A stretch of 64,000 bases of DNA from DASUPK01 sp963728875 (GTDB lineage: Bacteria > Actinomycetota > Thermoleophilia > Solirubrobacterales > 70-9), in contig CAVSLJ010000001.1 in assembly GCA_963728875.1 (NCBI GenBank), positions 868,001 through 932,000 on the forward strand, read 5' to 3'. The position numbers and the translations under genes were made by a program. The notes under the pieces are model-generated. The model saw nothing but the letters and a program-made list of their open reading frames with translations, ran no database searches and was not told where the DNA came from. This document shows positions 56,586 through 64,000 of this stretch, one piece after another; the first letter of the stretch is position 1; each line of letters starts with the position of its first letter.

Positions 56586-58123
56586 CCGAGGCCCTCGAGG
56601 TCGCCGGCTGCCTGGGCGCCGCCGGGGCTCTGACGGTGTCCTTCCTGGCGTCCGACGCCCGCCTGCGGGTGGCCGGCCTGGTGCTTGCGGGTGCGCTCGC
56701 CCTGGCCCTGATCGCCGGCCAGGGGTGGGACGATATCCGGAACGTTCGCGAGCACCACCTCGAGTTCGCCGTGCTGATCGTGGCGGGGATCGCGGTCCTG
56801 GTCGCCGGCGCGGCGGCGATGCTCCGCTGGCCGGTGCTGCTGCCGCTGCTCGTGATCGCCACGCTGCCCTTCCGAGTGCGGCTGCACGTGGCGGGCGGGG
56901 AGGGCGTCAATCTCCTGGTGCCGCTCTACGTCGTCATCGGCTCGGGCGTGCTCGCGACCGTGGCGGCGACGGTCCGCGGGCAGACCAGGCTGAGAAGGCT
57001 GCCCCAGCCGCTGGTTCTGGCGCTGGTCCTGGTGGTCTGTCTGTACGCGCTTCAGACGATCTACTCGGAGGATGTCGCCTTCGCCGCCCGGAACATCGGC
57101 TTCTTCCTGATCCCCTTCGCGATCCTCTTCTCGCTGTTGGCCGAGGCGACCTGGGACCGCCGGCTGCTGAAGCTGGCGCTCGCGGTGGTGCTCGCCGAGG
57201 GTGTGATCCTGGCGCTGATCGGGATCGGCCAGTTCGCCGACCAGCACATCTTCTGGAACGGGAAGCTCGAGGCTTCCAACGACTTCCATTTCTACTTCCG
57301 CGTGAACTCGCTCTTCTGGGACCCGAACATCTACGGCCGCTATCTCATCCTCGGCATCCTGACGGCGACCACAGCACTGCTCTGGGTGATGAATCGGGGC
57401 ATGGCGTTCGTCCTCACCGGCGCGGTGGCGATCGTCTTCGCCGGCCTGGTCTTCGCCTTCTCCCAGACCAGCTTCATCGCGCTCTTCTTCGGGCTGGTGC
57501 TCCTGGCCGGGCTGCGCTGGAGTGTCCGCTGGGCCATCGTGGCCACCCCGGTGGCCCTGGCGGCGATCGCGGTCGGGGTGCTCTTCCTCGCCGGCGGCTC
57601 GAACGAGTCCACCAGGACCGTCACAGAAGGGCACAGCAGCCTGGTCTCGGGCGGCCTCAAGCTCGCCAAGCACCGGCCCCTCTACGGCTACGGCTCGGCC
57701 TCGTTCTCGAAGGCCTTCGCGGAGGAGGAGGACGTCAATGCGGGTGAGACGACCATCTCGCACACCGAGCCGGTCACGGTGGCGGCGGAGCAGGGTGCGA
57801 TCGGCCTGATCGGCTATGCGGTTCTGCTGGCGGCCGCCCTCTGGACCATGTTCTCGGGGATGCGATCGATCGCTCCAGGGCTCGGGGCGCCCTTCCGGCC
57901 GCTCGGGGACGAGGACCGGGTCGAGCTCGCTCCGGCCAGGATCGCGGTCGCGGCCGCAGTCTGCGCGCTGCTCATTCACACGATCGGATACGCCGCCTAT
58001 CTCACCGACCCGCTCACCTGGGCGCTGCTCGCGATCGGGGGCGTGCTGGCGGCCGAGGTCGGGGCCGGCGAATGGCCCAGCATCAGCGGCGGCTCCTCCG
58101 CTTCGCGTCCGGGGCCGCCTTGA
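56582..58123 (+). CDS. O-antigen ligase/polymerase-like membrane protein
   Basis: 513 aa from ATG 56582. Ten or more membrane helices, and a Wzy_C-type loop region with DPNIYGRYLILGILTATTAL (about 242-261), FSQTSFIALFFGLVLLAGLR, and HRPLYGYGSASFSKAFAEEE (H and GxG patch, about 360-379) followed by SHTEPVTVAAEQGAIGLIGY. This matches the O-antigen ligase / Wzy polymerase superfamily. The last residues (GGSSASRPGPP) come from copy 3 of the small palindromic element. The flippase follows after 16 bp. Confidence 0.87.
   Translation: MTEALEVAGCLGAAGALTVSFLASDARLRVAGLVLAGALALALIAGQGWDDIRNVREHHLEFAVLIVAGIAVLVAGAAAMLRWPVLLPLLVIATLPFRVRLHVAGGEGVNLLVPLYVVIGSGVLATVAATVRGQTRLRRLPQPLVLALVLVVCLYALQTIYSEDVAFAARNIGFFLIPFAILFSLLAEATWDRRLLKLALAVVLAEGVILALIGIGQFADQHIFWNGKLEASNDFHFYFRVNSLFWDPNIYGRYLILGILTATTALLWVMNRGMAFVLTGAVAIVFAGLVFAFSQTSFIALFFGLVLLAGLRWSVRWAIVATPVALAAIAVGVLFLAGGSNESTRTVTEGHSSLVSGGLKLAKHRPLYGYGSASFSKAFAEEEDVNAGETTISHTEPVTVAAEQGAIGLIGYAVLLAAALWTMFSGMRSIAPGLGAPFRPLGDEDRVELAPARIAVAAAVCALLIHTIGYAAYLTDPLTWALLAIGGVLAAEVGAGEWPSISGGSSASRPGPP
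58088..58119 (+). repeat. Small palindromic element, copy 3, at the polymerase C-terminus
   Basis: The 20-nt core is at 58094-58113, identical to copies 1 and 2, with arms GGCGGC (58088-58093) and GCCGCC (58114-58119). It encodes GSSASRPGP in the same frame and direction as copy 2, and the stop codon follows directly. Confidence 0.8.
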
Positions 58124-58139
58124 TCTTCCCTTTGGGCTG

Positions 58140-59714
58140 ATGACCGGATATCTCCGCCGCCTGGCGACCACGGGGGCCGCTTACACGGCCTCCAGCGTGA
58201 TCTCGAAGCTGATCGCGGTCGCCCTGCTGCCGCTCTACACGCGGTACCTGACGCCGGCCGACTACGGCGCTGCGGAGGTGCTGGTCACCGGGGTGATCGC
58301 GGCCAGCATCGTCATCCGGCTCGGGATCATCGAGGCGCTGCTCCGCTTCTACTACCAGGCGGACGAGGTACCGGAACAGGTGGTGAAGACGGCCTTCGCG
58401 TCCCTGCTCTGGACGACGACGATCGGCCTGGCGATCGCGCTTCCACTCGCCGAGCCGCTGTCGCGCCTCCTGCTCGACCACTCCGACCCGGACCTGATGA
58501 GGATCGCGATCTTCGGGCTCTGGGTCTTCACGATGTTCGAGTTCCTCACCGCCCTATTCCGACTCGATGAGCGCGCCAAGGCGTACTTCTTCTTCACCGT
58601 CTCGAACGTCCTCGTCACCATCCCGGTCACCGTCTGGCTCGTGGTGGGGGAGGACAAGGGCGCCAGCGGGCTGCTCTGGGGCCAGTACGGGACCGGGGCG
58701 CTCTTCCTCGCAGGCCTGATCGTCGCGCAGCGAAAGCGACTGGCTCTGGTCCCGGACCTTGCGCTCTGGCGCCGGATGCTCCGCTGGGGGCTGCCGACGA
58801 TGCCGGCAGAGCTCTCGCTCTACTCACTCAACTTCATCGACCGCGTGCTGATCGTGCGGCTGGTCGGCCTCGGCGACGCCGGCCTCTACAGCCTCTCCGT
58901 CAAGTTCGCCCAGGCCGTCAACGTCCTCGTCAAGGGCTTCCAGCTCGCCTGGCCGCCGCTCGCGTATTCGATCCAGGACGACGACGAGGCCCGGCGGGCC
59001 TACGCCGTGATCGTCACCTGGTTCGTCTCGGTGACCACCTTCTTCGTCGCCGGCATGTGGCTGCTTTCGCGCTGGATCGTGCGCGTCCTCGCGGCGCCCG
59101 AATTCTTCGACTCCTACAAGACGATCGGCCTGATCTCGACCGGAGTGATGCTCTACGCACTCTACCTCGTCCTCGTGATCATCCTCGGCCGAACCGGCCG
59201 GACGGAGTTCAACTTCCCGGCGACGGGCGCGGGGACCGTCGTCAACATCGCGCTCAACCTGATCCTGCTGCCGTCGATGGGGATCGTCGGCGCCGGTATC
59301 TCGCTGGTGGCGTCCTACGCGGTGGTGCTGGTCCTGATGTACGTGTTCACGCAGCGGCTCTTCAGGGTCCCCTACGAATGGGCGCGGCTGGCGCAGGCAG
59401 CCGGGCTGGCGATCGTGCTCGTCCTCGCCGGAGAGCTGCTCCTTCCGACCAGCGGCTTCTGGGGGCTGGCCGGCAGGACCGCCCTCTGGCTGGCCTATCC
59501 GCTGCTGCTCGGGGGCACGGGCTTCCTCAATGACGAGGAGCGCGAGGCCGCCGGCCGGGTGCTGAGCCCCGCGTACGTGAGGGCGGCGCTGAGCAACTTG
59601 CGTGAGGCGCCCGCCGAGGGCTCCCCTGTCGAGCCGGATCCTGCCGGCCGAGGCCCGCGTCTGACGCGCGAGACCCTTGAGGCGGAGCAGCGCGACGAGG
59701 ACGCGATCCGCTAG
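58140..59714 (+). CDS. Wzx-like polysaccharide flippase (MOP superfamily)
   Basis: 524 aa from ATG 58140. Twelve or more membrane helices, starting GYLRRLATTGAAYTASSVIS and LPLYTRYLTPADYGAAEVLV, the typical entry of Wzx/RfbX proteins. The last 45 residues are a hydrophilic, Pro/Glu-rich tail (EGSPVEPDPAGRGPRLTRET). It would move lipid-linked repeat units across the membrane for polymerisation by the preceding Wzy-like protein. Its TAG stop shares CTAG with the convergent glycosyltransferase gene. Confidence 0.9.
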   Translation: MTGYLRRLATTGAAYTASSVISKLIAVALLPLYTRYLTPADYGAAEVLVTGVIAASIVIRLGIIEALLRFYYQADEVPEQVVKTAFASLLWTTTIGLAIALPLAEPLSRLLLDHSDPDLMRIAIFGLWVFTMFEFLTALFRLDERAKAYFFFTVSNVLVTIPVTVWLVVGEDKGASGLLWGQYGTGALFLAGLIVAQRKRLALVPDLALWRRMLRWGLPTMPAELSLYSLNFIDRVLIVRLVGLGDAGLYSLSVKFAQAVNVLVKGFQLAWPPLAYSIQDDDEARRAYAVIVTWFVSVTTFFVAGMWLLSRWIVRVLAAPEFFDSYKTIGLISTGVMLYALYLVLVIILGRTGRTEFNFPATGAGTVVNIALNLILLPSMGIVGAGISLVASYAVVLVLMYVFTQRLFRVPYEWARLAQAAGLAIVLVLAGELLLPTSGFWGLAGRTALWLAYPLLLGGTGFLNDEEREAAGRVLSPAYVRAALSNLREAPAEGSPVEPDPAGRGPRLTRETLEAEQRDEDAIR

Positions 59715-60730
59715 TCGGCGGCGCGTTCCAGGATCGCCGCCATCCGAGCGGCCTGCCGCTTCACGTCGTGCTCGGCCGCCGCTTCTCGCGCCGCGCGGTT
59801 CGGCGACGGCATCGCCGCGGCAGCCTCGAGCGCGGACGCGAGCCCGCCGGTGTCCTCCGGGTCGACGAGGACGCCGGCCTCCGGGGTGACGAACTCCGGC
59901 GGGCCACCGACCTTGGTCGCGACCACGCTGCGCTCCATCGCCATCGCCTCCAGGGTCGCCTGGCCGAACGGCTCGGTCAGCGAGGGCTGACAGAGAACGT
60001 CGCAGGCAGCGACCCACCGAGGAACGTCCGCCTGCGGGATCCGGCCCGTCAGGGTCACTTCGTTGCGACCCTTCAGGGCGGCTCCGATCGGGCCGTCCCC
60101 GACGAACGCGAGCCGTCCACGGCCGAGGGAGGCGAACGCGTCGGCGAGCCGCACGACGTTCTTGCGCTCGATCAGGGAGCCGACGCAGAGGAAGGCCGGG
60201 CCGTCCCCGTCCCAGCCGAGCGCCGCTCTCGCCTCGGCCGCCCCTCGCGGGGAGAAGGCATCCAGGTCGACGCCGCAATCGGCGATCTCGATCTTCGGCT
60301 CGGCGGAGGGGATCCGCTCGGTGAGCCGATCGGCGAGCCAGCGCGAGTTGGCGATCACCGCCGAGGAACGGCCCAGCACCCAACGCGTCGCGGCCTGAAC
60401 GCCGGGCATCCGGCCCAGGTTGGCGACGTCCTGGCCATGGGCCATGACGACGAGTGGGCCCCTGGCCGCGCGGGCCGCGAGCGCGCCCGCCGCTCCGGAG
60501 GGGAAGAGGAAGTGGGCGAAGACGACATCGGGCCGGAACCGGCGTGCCGCGGCGCGCGACTCCCTGACCAGCCGCGCGTATTTCAACCGCGAGCCGCCTC
60601 GCTGGCTGATCGAGGCGACCTCGACCTCGTGACCGAGTGCCTCGATCTCCCGCGTCAGCGGTACCAGGAAGCTGCCCAGGTCGGGCTGCTCGGGGCTCGG
60701 CCACATCTGGGTCACCTCGAGGATGCGCAC
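59711..60730 (-). CDS. GT4-family glycosyltransferase
   Basis: 339 aa from GTG 60730. GT-B fold: N-terminal half with MRILEVTQMWPSPEQPDLGS and VVMAHGQDVANLG; C-terminal half with FLCVGSLIERKNVVRLADAF, VTLTGRIPQADVPRWVAACD, LCQPSLTEPFGQATLEAMAM (the E-x7-E catalytic motif). It transfers an activated sugar to the growing repeat unit with retention. It runs against the flippase gene and is 2 bp after the GT2 gene at 60733, which makes a small minus-strand pair. Confidence 0.9.
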   Translation of the reverse strand: MRILEVTQMWPSPEQPDLGSFLVPLTREIEALGHEVEVASISQRGGSRLKYARLVRESRAAARRFRPDVVFAHFLFPSGAAGALAARAARGPLVVMAHGQDVANLGRMPGVQAATRWVLGRSSAVIANSRWLADRLTERIPSAEPKIEIADCGVDLDAFSPRGAAEARAALGWDGDGPAFLCVGSLIERKNVVRLADAFASLGRGRLAFVGDGPIGAALKGRNEVTLTGRIPQADVPRWVAACDVLCQPSLTEPFGQATLEAMAMERSVVATKVGGPPEFVTPEAGVLVDPEDTGGLASALEAAAAMPSPNRAAREAAAEHDVKRQAARMAAILERAAD

Positions 60731-60732
60731 TG

Positions 60733-61662
60733 CTACGACCCTAAGGCCCGGTTGTGCGCCTCGGCCGCCTCGCGGATGCCCTCGCCGCTGCTCGGCAGGA
60801 GGGCCTGGCGAGCGTGGAGCCAGTAGCGCCGCGGGGAGTGCCCTGGGAGGAAGAGCGCCGCGGCGGCGCGCACGAGATACGGCCAGGCGAGCAGCGGCCG
60901 CATCAGGAACGCCTCGACGCGTCCGTGATGCTTGCGCAGGTACCGGTTCTGGTTTCGGTGGTACTCGACGGTTCGCCGCTCGGCCCCGGCCGCATCCTGG
61001 GCCATCTGGTCGTGGTGGACAGCCCGGGCCGCCGGGACGTAGAGGATCTTCCAGCCGGCGTCCCAGAGCCGCTTGCAGAAATCGGTCTCGTCGGAGTAGA
61101 CGAAGAACTCCGGGTCGAGCCAGCCGACGTGCTCAGCCGCCTCGCGTCGCACCATCATCGCGCTCGATTGCACCCAGCCGACCGGGCGGGTGCCGGTGCC
61201 GCCGCTCTCGACCGTGTAGCGGCGGTGCACGAAGAACGCTCCGGCAAGAGCGGTCTCCGCGCCGGGAAGCCGCCACGCGCAGGGAACCTCGCGGCCGCCC
61301 GGCGCCAGCAGCTGCGCGCCCGCCGCCGCGGCGTCCCGGTCGGACCGCAGGGCGCCGACCAGTGCCGCCACCGCTCCCGGCTGCAGCTCCGAGTCCTCGT
61401 TGAGCAACAGGCAGAACTCACCGCGAGCCTCCCGGAGCAGCCGGCTGTCGTTTGCGGCCTTGCCTTCCCGCTGGTCGAGCGCGATCAGCCGGATGTCTCC
61501 GTCCAACGACCGCACCGCGTCCGCCGAGCCGTCGTTGGAGGCGTTGTCGAGCACGAGGACCTCGTGCTCGAGATCCGACGGCGTCGTCCGCCCGATCGCC
61601 TCGAGGCAGGCGAGCAGAAGCTCGCGTCCGTTGGTGTTCACCACGCAATAGGAGACCAGCAC
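60733..61662 (-). CDS. GT2-family glycosyltransferase (rhamnosyltransferase-like)
   Basis: 309 aa from GTG 61662 (MLVSYCVVNTNGRELL). The GT-A features are VLDNASNDGSADAVRSL (nucleotide site), ARGEFCLLLNEDSELQPGA with the metal-binding D-S-E in place of DxD, GWVQSSAMMVRREAAEHVGW, and FVYSDETDFCKRLWDAGW. The ED/DE pattern near the end is typical of rhamnosyl- and similar transferases. ATT 61671 is an alternative start. Only 17 bp separate it from the divergent gene at 61680, so promoters must overlap coding sequence. Confidence 0.88.
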   Translation of the reverse strand: MLVSYCVVNTNGRELLLACLEAIGRTTPSDLEHEVLVLDNASNDGSADAVRSLDGDIRLIALDQREGKAANDSRLLREARGEFCLLLNEDSELQPGAVAALVGALRSDRDAAAAGAQLLAPGGREVPCAWRLPGAETALAGAFFVHRRYTVESGGTGTRPVGWVQSSAMMVRREAAEHVGWLDPEFFVYSDETDFCKRLWDAGWKILYVPAARAVHHDQMAQDAAGAERRTVEYHRNQNRYLRKHHGRVEAFLMRPLLAWPYLVRAAAALFLPGHSPRRYWLHARQALLPSSGEGIREAAEAHNRALGS

Positions 61663-61679
61663 GGCGACAATGCTCGCCC

Positions 61680-62783
61680 ATGCGCGTTCAAATCGTCGAT
61701 CCGGCGGCCTACACGCCACCGTACGACCACGCCCTCTCGGGAGCGCTCGCCCGTGCCGGGGCCGAGGTGGAGCTGATCACCGCGCGCTTCCCCTACGGCC
61801 CGGTGCCCGTTGAGCACGGCTACGAGGTGCGAGAGCTGTTCTATCGCCGCGGCTCGCGAGCCGGGATCGGGCCGAGGCGTCGCCGCCTTCTCCGCGCCCT
61901 CGAGCACATCCCGGACATGCGCCGCTATCGCCGCGTGGCGGAGGCAGCCGACGTCGTCCATTACCAATGGCTGCCGATCCCTGGCCTCGACCGCCACCTG
62001 CTACCGCCGAAGCGACCGCGGGTCTACACGATGCACTGGCGCCTCCCGGAGGCGGGTTCGCGAATCGGGCGCTCGCTGACCAAGCTGCTCGCCAGGATGG
62101 ACGCCGTGGTCGTGCACTCCGAGCACGGCTCGGCGCGGCTCCAGGCAGATTTCGGCGTGCCGGCCGGCCGCTTGCGGGTCATCCCGCACGGTGCATTCGA
62201 CTATCTGACCCGGCAGGAGGATGAGGTGCCACTTCCCCCCGAGCTCGGTGCGGTGGAGGGCCCTGTGATCCTCGCGTTCGGCCTGATCCGTCCCTACAAG
62301 GGGACCGACGTGCTGCTCGAGGCGTTCTCGCGGATCGATCGGGGGGAGCTCTGGGTCGTCGGCATGCCTCGCATGCCCATGGACGAGCTGTACTGCCTGG
62401 CGGACGAGGCCCCCGGCAGGGTCCGGTTCATCGATCGATTCATCCCGGACCGGGAGATTCCAGCGTTCATGCGCCGCGCCGACGTCGTCGTCCTGCCCTA
62501 CCGGAACATCGAGCAGTCCGGCGTCCTCTACACCGCGCTCGCGTTCGGGCGGCCGCTCGTACTCAGCTCGGTGGGCGGGTTCACCGAGATCGGCGAGCGC
62601 GGTGCGGCCCGCCTGGTCCCGCCCGGGGACCCGGACGCGCTGGCCGAAGCGGTGAAGGAGCTCATCGCCGACCGCGACACGGCCGCCGCCCTTGCGGCCG
62701 GGGCCGAACGCGAGGCATCCGGTATCTCCTCATGGGAGCGGATCGCGGAGTCGACGATGGCCCTCTATCGAGAGCTCCTCTAG
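61680..62783 (+). CDS. GT4-family glycosyltransferase
   Basis: 367 aa from ATG 61680. GT-B fold with MRVQIVDPAAYTPPYDHALS, VYTMHWRLPEAGSRIGRSLT, VVVHSEHGSARLQADFGVPA, ILAFGLIRPYKGTDVLLEAF (donor site), and VVLPYRNIEQSGVLYTALAF with the conserved E and GRPLVLSSVGG. The E-x7-E is modified to E-Q-S-G style, as in GT4 subgroups. It is part of the polysaccharide cluster; the donor sugar is not readable. The next gene starts 16 bp after its stop. Confidence 0.9.
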   Translation: MRVQIVDPAAYTPPYDHALSGALARAGAEVELITARFPYGPVPVEHGYEVRELFYRRGSRAGIGPRRRRLLRALEHIPDMRRYRRVAEAADVVHYQWLPIPGLDRHLLPPKRPRVYTMHWRLPEAGSRIGRSLTKLLARMDAVVVHSEHGSARLQADFGVPAGRLRVIPHGAFDYLTRQEDEVPLPPELGAVEGPVILAFGLIRPYKGTDVLLEAFSRIDRGELWVVGMPRMPMDELYCLADEAPGRVRFIDRFIPDREIPAFMRRADVVVLPYRNIEQSGVLYTALAFGRPLVLSSVGGFTEIGERGAARLVPPGDPDALAEAVKELIADRDTAAALAAGAEREASGISSWERIAESTMALYRELL

Positions 62784-62799
62784 CCGATAATCCCCGCTC

Positions 62800-63930
62800 A
62801 TGGCGCTCGAGATCGTCTTCTGGGCCGCGGCCGGCCTGATCGTCTATGCCCACCTGGGCTATCCGCTGCTGCTCTGGCTGCTGACCAAGTTCTTCGGGGA
62901 GGGCGCTGCGCCCTCGGAGTCCGGCGGGGTGCTGCCCACCATCACCCTGATCATCCCGGCCTACGACGAGGCGGACGTGATCGAGCGCAAGATCGCCAAC
63001 GCGCGGGCGCTCGACTACCCGGCCGATCGTCTCGAGATCGTGGTCGCCTCGGATGGCTCGAGCGACCGGACCGCCGAGCTCGCGCGCGGGGCCGGCGCCG
63101 ACCGGGTGCTGGAGCTGCCGCGCGGCGGCAAGGTCGCCGCCCTCAATCAGGCGGTGAGACAGGCCACCGGCACGATGCTCGCCTTCTCCGACGCGAACAG
63201 CTACTGGCGACCGGACGCGCTGCGCCGCCTGATCGCCCGCTTCACCGACTCGCGCGTCGGCTACGCCTGCGGCCAGGTTCGCTTCGACGGTGGCGAAGGG
63301 GGCAACCAGGAGGGCGTCTACTGGCGCTACGAGATGGCGGTGCGCTCCATGGAGACCCGGCTCGCCGGCATCACCGCCGGCAACGGGGCGATCTACGCGG
63401 TCCGCCGGGAGGCCTACATCGAGCTCGACCCGAGTCGCGGCCAGGACATCGGCTTTCCCTTCGAGCTCACCAAGCGAGGCTGGCGGGCGGTGTACGAGCC
63501 CTCCGCGGTCGCCGAGGAGAAGATGGCGCCGACGGTCGAGGGCGAGTTTCGCCGCAAGCGCCGGATGATGTGGGGTCTCTGGGACGTGATGCTCAGGTGG
63601 GGCATGCTCGACCCGCGCGGCTACGGCCCCGGATACGCGCTCGAGATCTACTCACACCGGCTGCTCCGCTACCTGACGCCCTGGCTTCACCTGATCGCCC
63701 TCGGGACCAACTTCGCGCTGCTCGGCCACGGCACCCTGTACGCCGTGACGCTGGCGCTGCAGCTGGCGCTCCTGCTCGGTGCGCTGCTCGGGCGCTTCGT
63801 CCCCGCCCTGCCGCTCAGGATCGCCTACTACTACGTCACCGTGACCGCCTCCATCGCAGTGGGACTCTGGGACCGCCTCCGCGCCGGATCGGTGCCGATC
63901 GGCTGGGAGAAGGTCGAGGGCACGCGATGA
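62800..63930 (+). CDS. GT2-family processive-type glycosyltransferase
   Basis: 376 aa from ATG 62800. An N-terminal membrane helix (IVFWAAAGLIVYAHLGYPLL), then the GT-A domain: TLIIPAYDEADVIERKIANA, VVASDGSSDRTAELARGAGA, ATGTMLAFSDANSYWRPDAL (D-x-N/D), TAGNGAIYAVRREAYIELDP, GQDIGFPFELTKRGWRAVYE (QxxRW-like KRGWR), and C-terminal membrane helices. This resembles IcaA/HasA/Cellulose-synthase-like enzymes. It may start or elongate the exopolysaccharide. A further gene begins in its stop (ATGA). Confidence 0.9.
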   Translation: MALEIVFWAAAGLIVYAHLGYPLLLWLLTKFFGEGAAPSESGGVLPTITLIIPAYDEADVIERKIANARALDYPADRLEIVVASDGSSDRTAELARGAGADRVLELPRGGKVAALNQAVRQATGTMLAFSDANSYWRPDALRRLIARFTDSRVGYACGQVRFDGGEGGNQEGVYWRYEMAVRSMETRLAGITAGNGAIYAVRREAYIELDPSRGQDIGFPFELTKRGWRAVYEPSAVAEEKMAPTVEGEFRRKRRMMWGLWDVMLRWGMLDPRGYGPGYALEIYSHRLLRYLTPWLHLIALGTNFALLGHGTLYAVTLALQLALLLGALLGRFVPALPLRIAYYYVTVTASIAVGLWDRLRAGSVPIGWEKVEGTR

Positions 63931-64000
63931 GCGGCGTCAACGGCCCTGTGCCCGACGCGAGGCAGCAGGGCCTCGATGTGCCGCCACCCGCCACCCGCCC
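63927..64000 (+). CDS. Start of an unknown gene (cut by window edge)
   Basis: ATG 63927 overlaps the stop of the preceding glycosyltransferase as ATGA. It encodes MSGVNGPVPDARQQGLDVPP and continues Pro-rich off the edge. Translational coupling makes it the next gene of the polysaccharide operon. Nothing more can be said from 24 codons. Confidence 0.5.
   Translation, partial: MSGVNGPVPDARQQGLDVPPPATR

Overview
This window is the origin-proximal part of a high-GC actinobacterial chromosome. The gene order rpmH-rnpA-yidD-yidC-jag-rsmG-parA-parB lies on the minus strand and dnaA-dnaN-recF-DUF721-gyrB-gyrA on the plus strand. The two arms diverge at about 26.8-28.4 kb, which places oriC there. 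Several traits suggest a deep actinobacterial lineage such as Thermoleophilia (Solirubrobacterales-like): a Bacillus/b6f-style split cytochrome bc complex, a bifunctional-type dCTP deaminase, a mycobacterium-like fhaA-fhaB-pstP-rodA-pbpA-pknB cluster, and no mycolate or Streptomyces signature genes. That placement is an inference from gene content.

Layout. 0-6 kb: tatA (cut by the edge), dcd, a small zinc-ribbon protein, then one minus-strand operon joining menaquinone synthesis (polyprenyl synthase, menG) to the bc complex (qcrC, qcrB, qcrA) and a degenerate prenyl-synthase-like protein. 6-11.5 kb: hemL, a fused AhbA/AhbB-like protein, hemB and an ABC exporter. 11.5-22.1 kb: mixed metabolic and envelope genes, including a YmdB-like phosphodiesterase, a PepSY/GT-C fusion, GtrA, an alkaline-phosphatase-fold enzyme, an aminotransferase with a D-Ala-D-Ala ligase, a bifunctional nuclease, a FemAB-like acyltransferase and a PRODH-like protein. 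22.1-36.6 kb: tRNA-Ile, partition, membrane-insertase and replication genes, and gyrase. 36.6-39.2 kb: HNH nuclease, pheA and a CARDB-like membrane protein. 39.3-50.6 kb: cell-wall growth and Ser/Thr phosphorylation cluster with three kinases and a second ddl. 50.7-53.2 kb: purM, uppP, dedA. 53.3-64 kb: an exopolysaccharide cluster (WbpM-like dehydratase, LytR_C and FlgD-Ig proteins, Wzy-like polymerase, Wzx-like flippase, four glycosyltransferases). No stretch over 300 bp lacks a gene, and I see no IS element, prophage, CRISPR array or rRNA.

Two things stand out. First, three core genes (hemL, dnaA, fhaA) have no ATG, GTG or TTG that would include their conserved N-termini. In each, a near-cognate codon (ATA, GTT, ATC) sits at a sensible distance from a Shine-Dalgarno sequence. 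Second, the window carries several families of small palindromic repeats. One is a 20-nt core found three times inside coding sequence, always flanked by perfectly complementary arms whose sequence differs from copy to copy. One copy appears as an in-frame insertion in HemB, resembling Rickettsia palindromic elements. Another family is a 72-bp REP-like element with inverted ends that supplies stop codons (and possibly start codons) to neighbouring genes.
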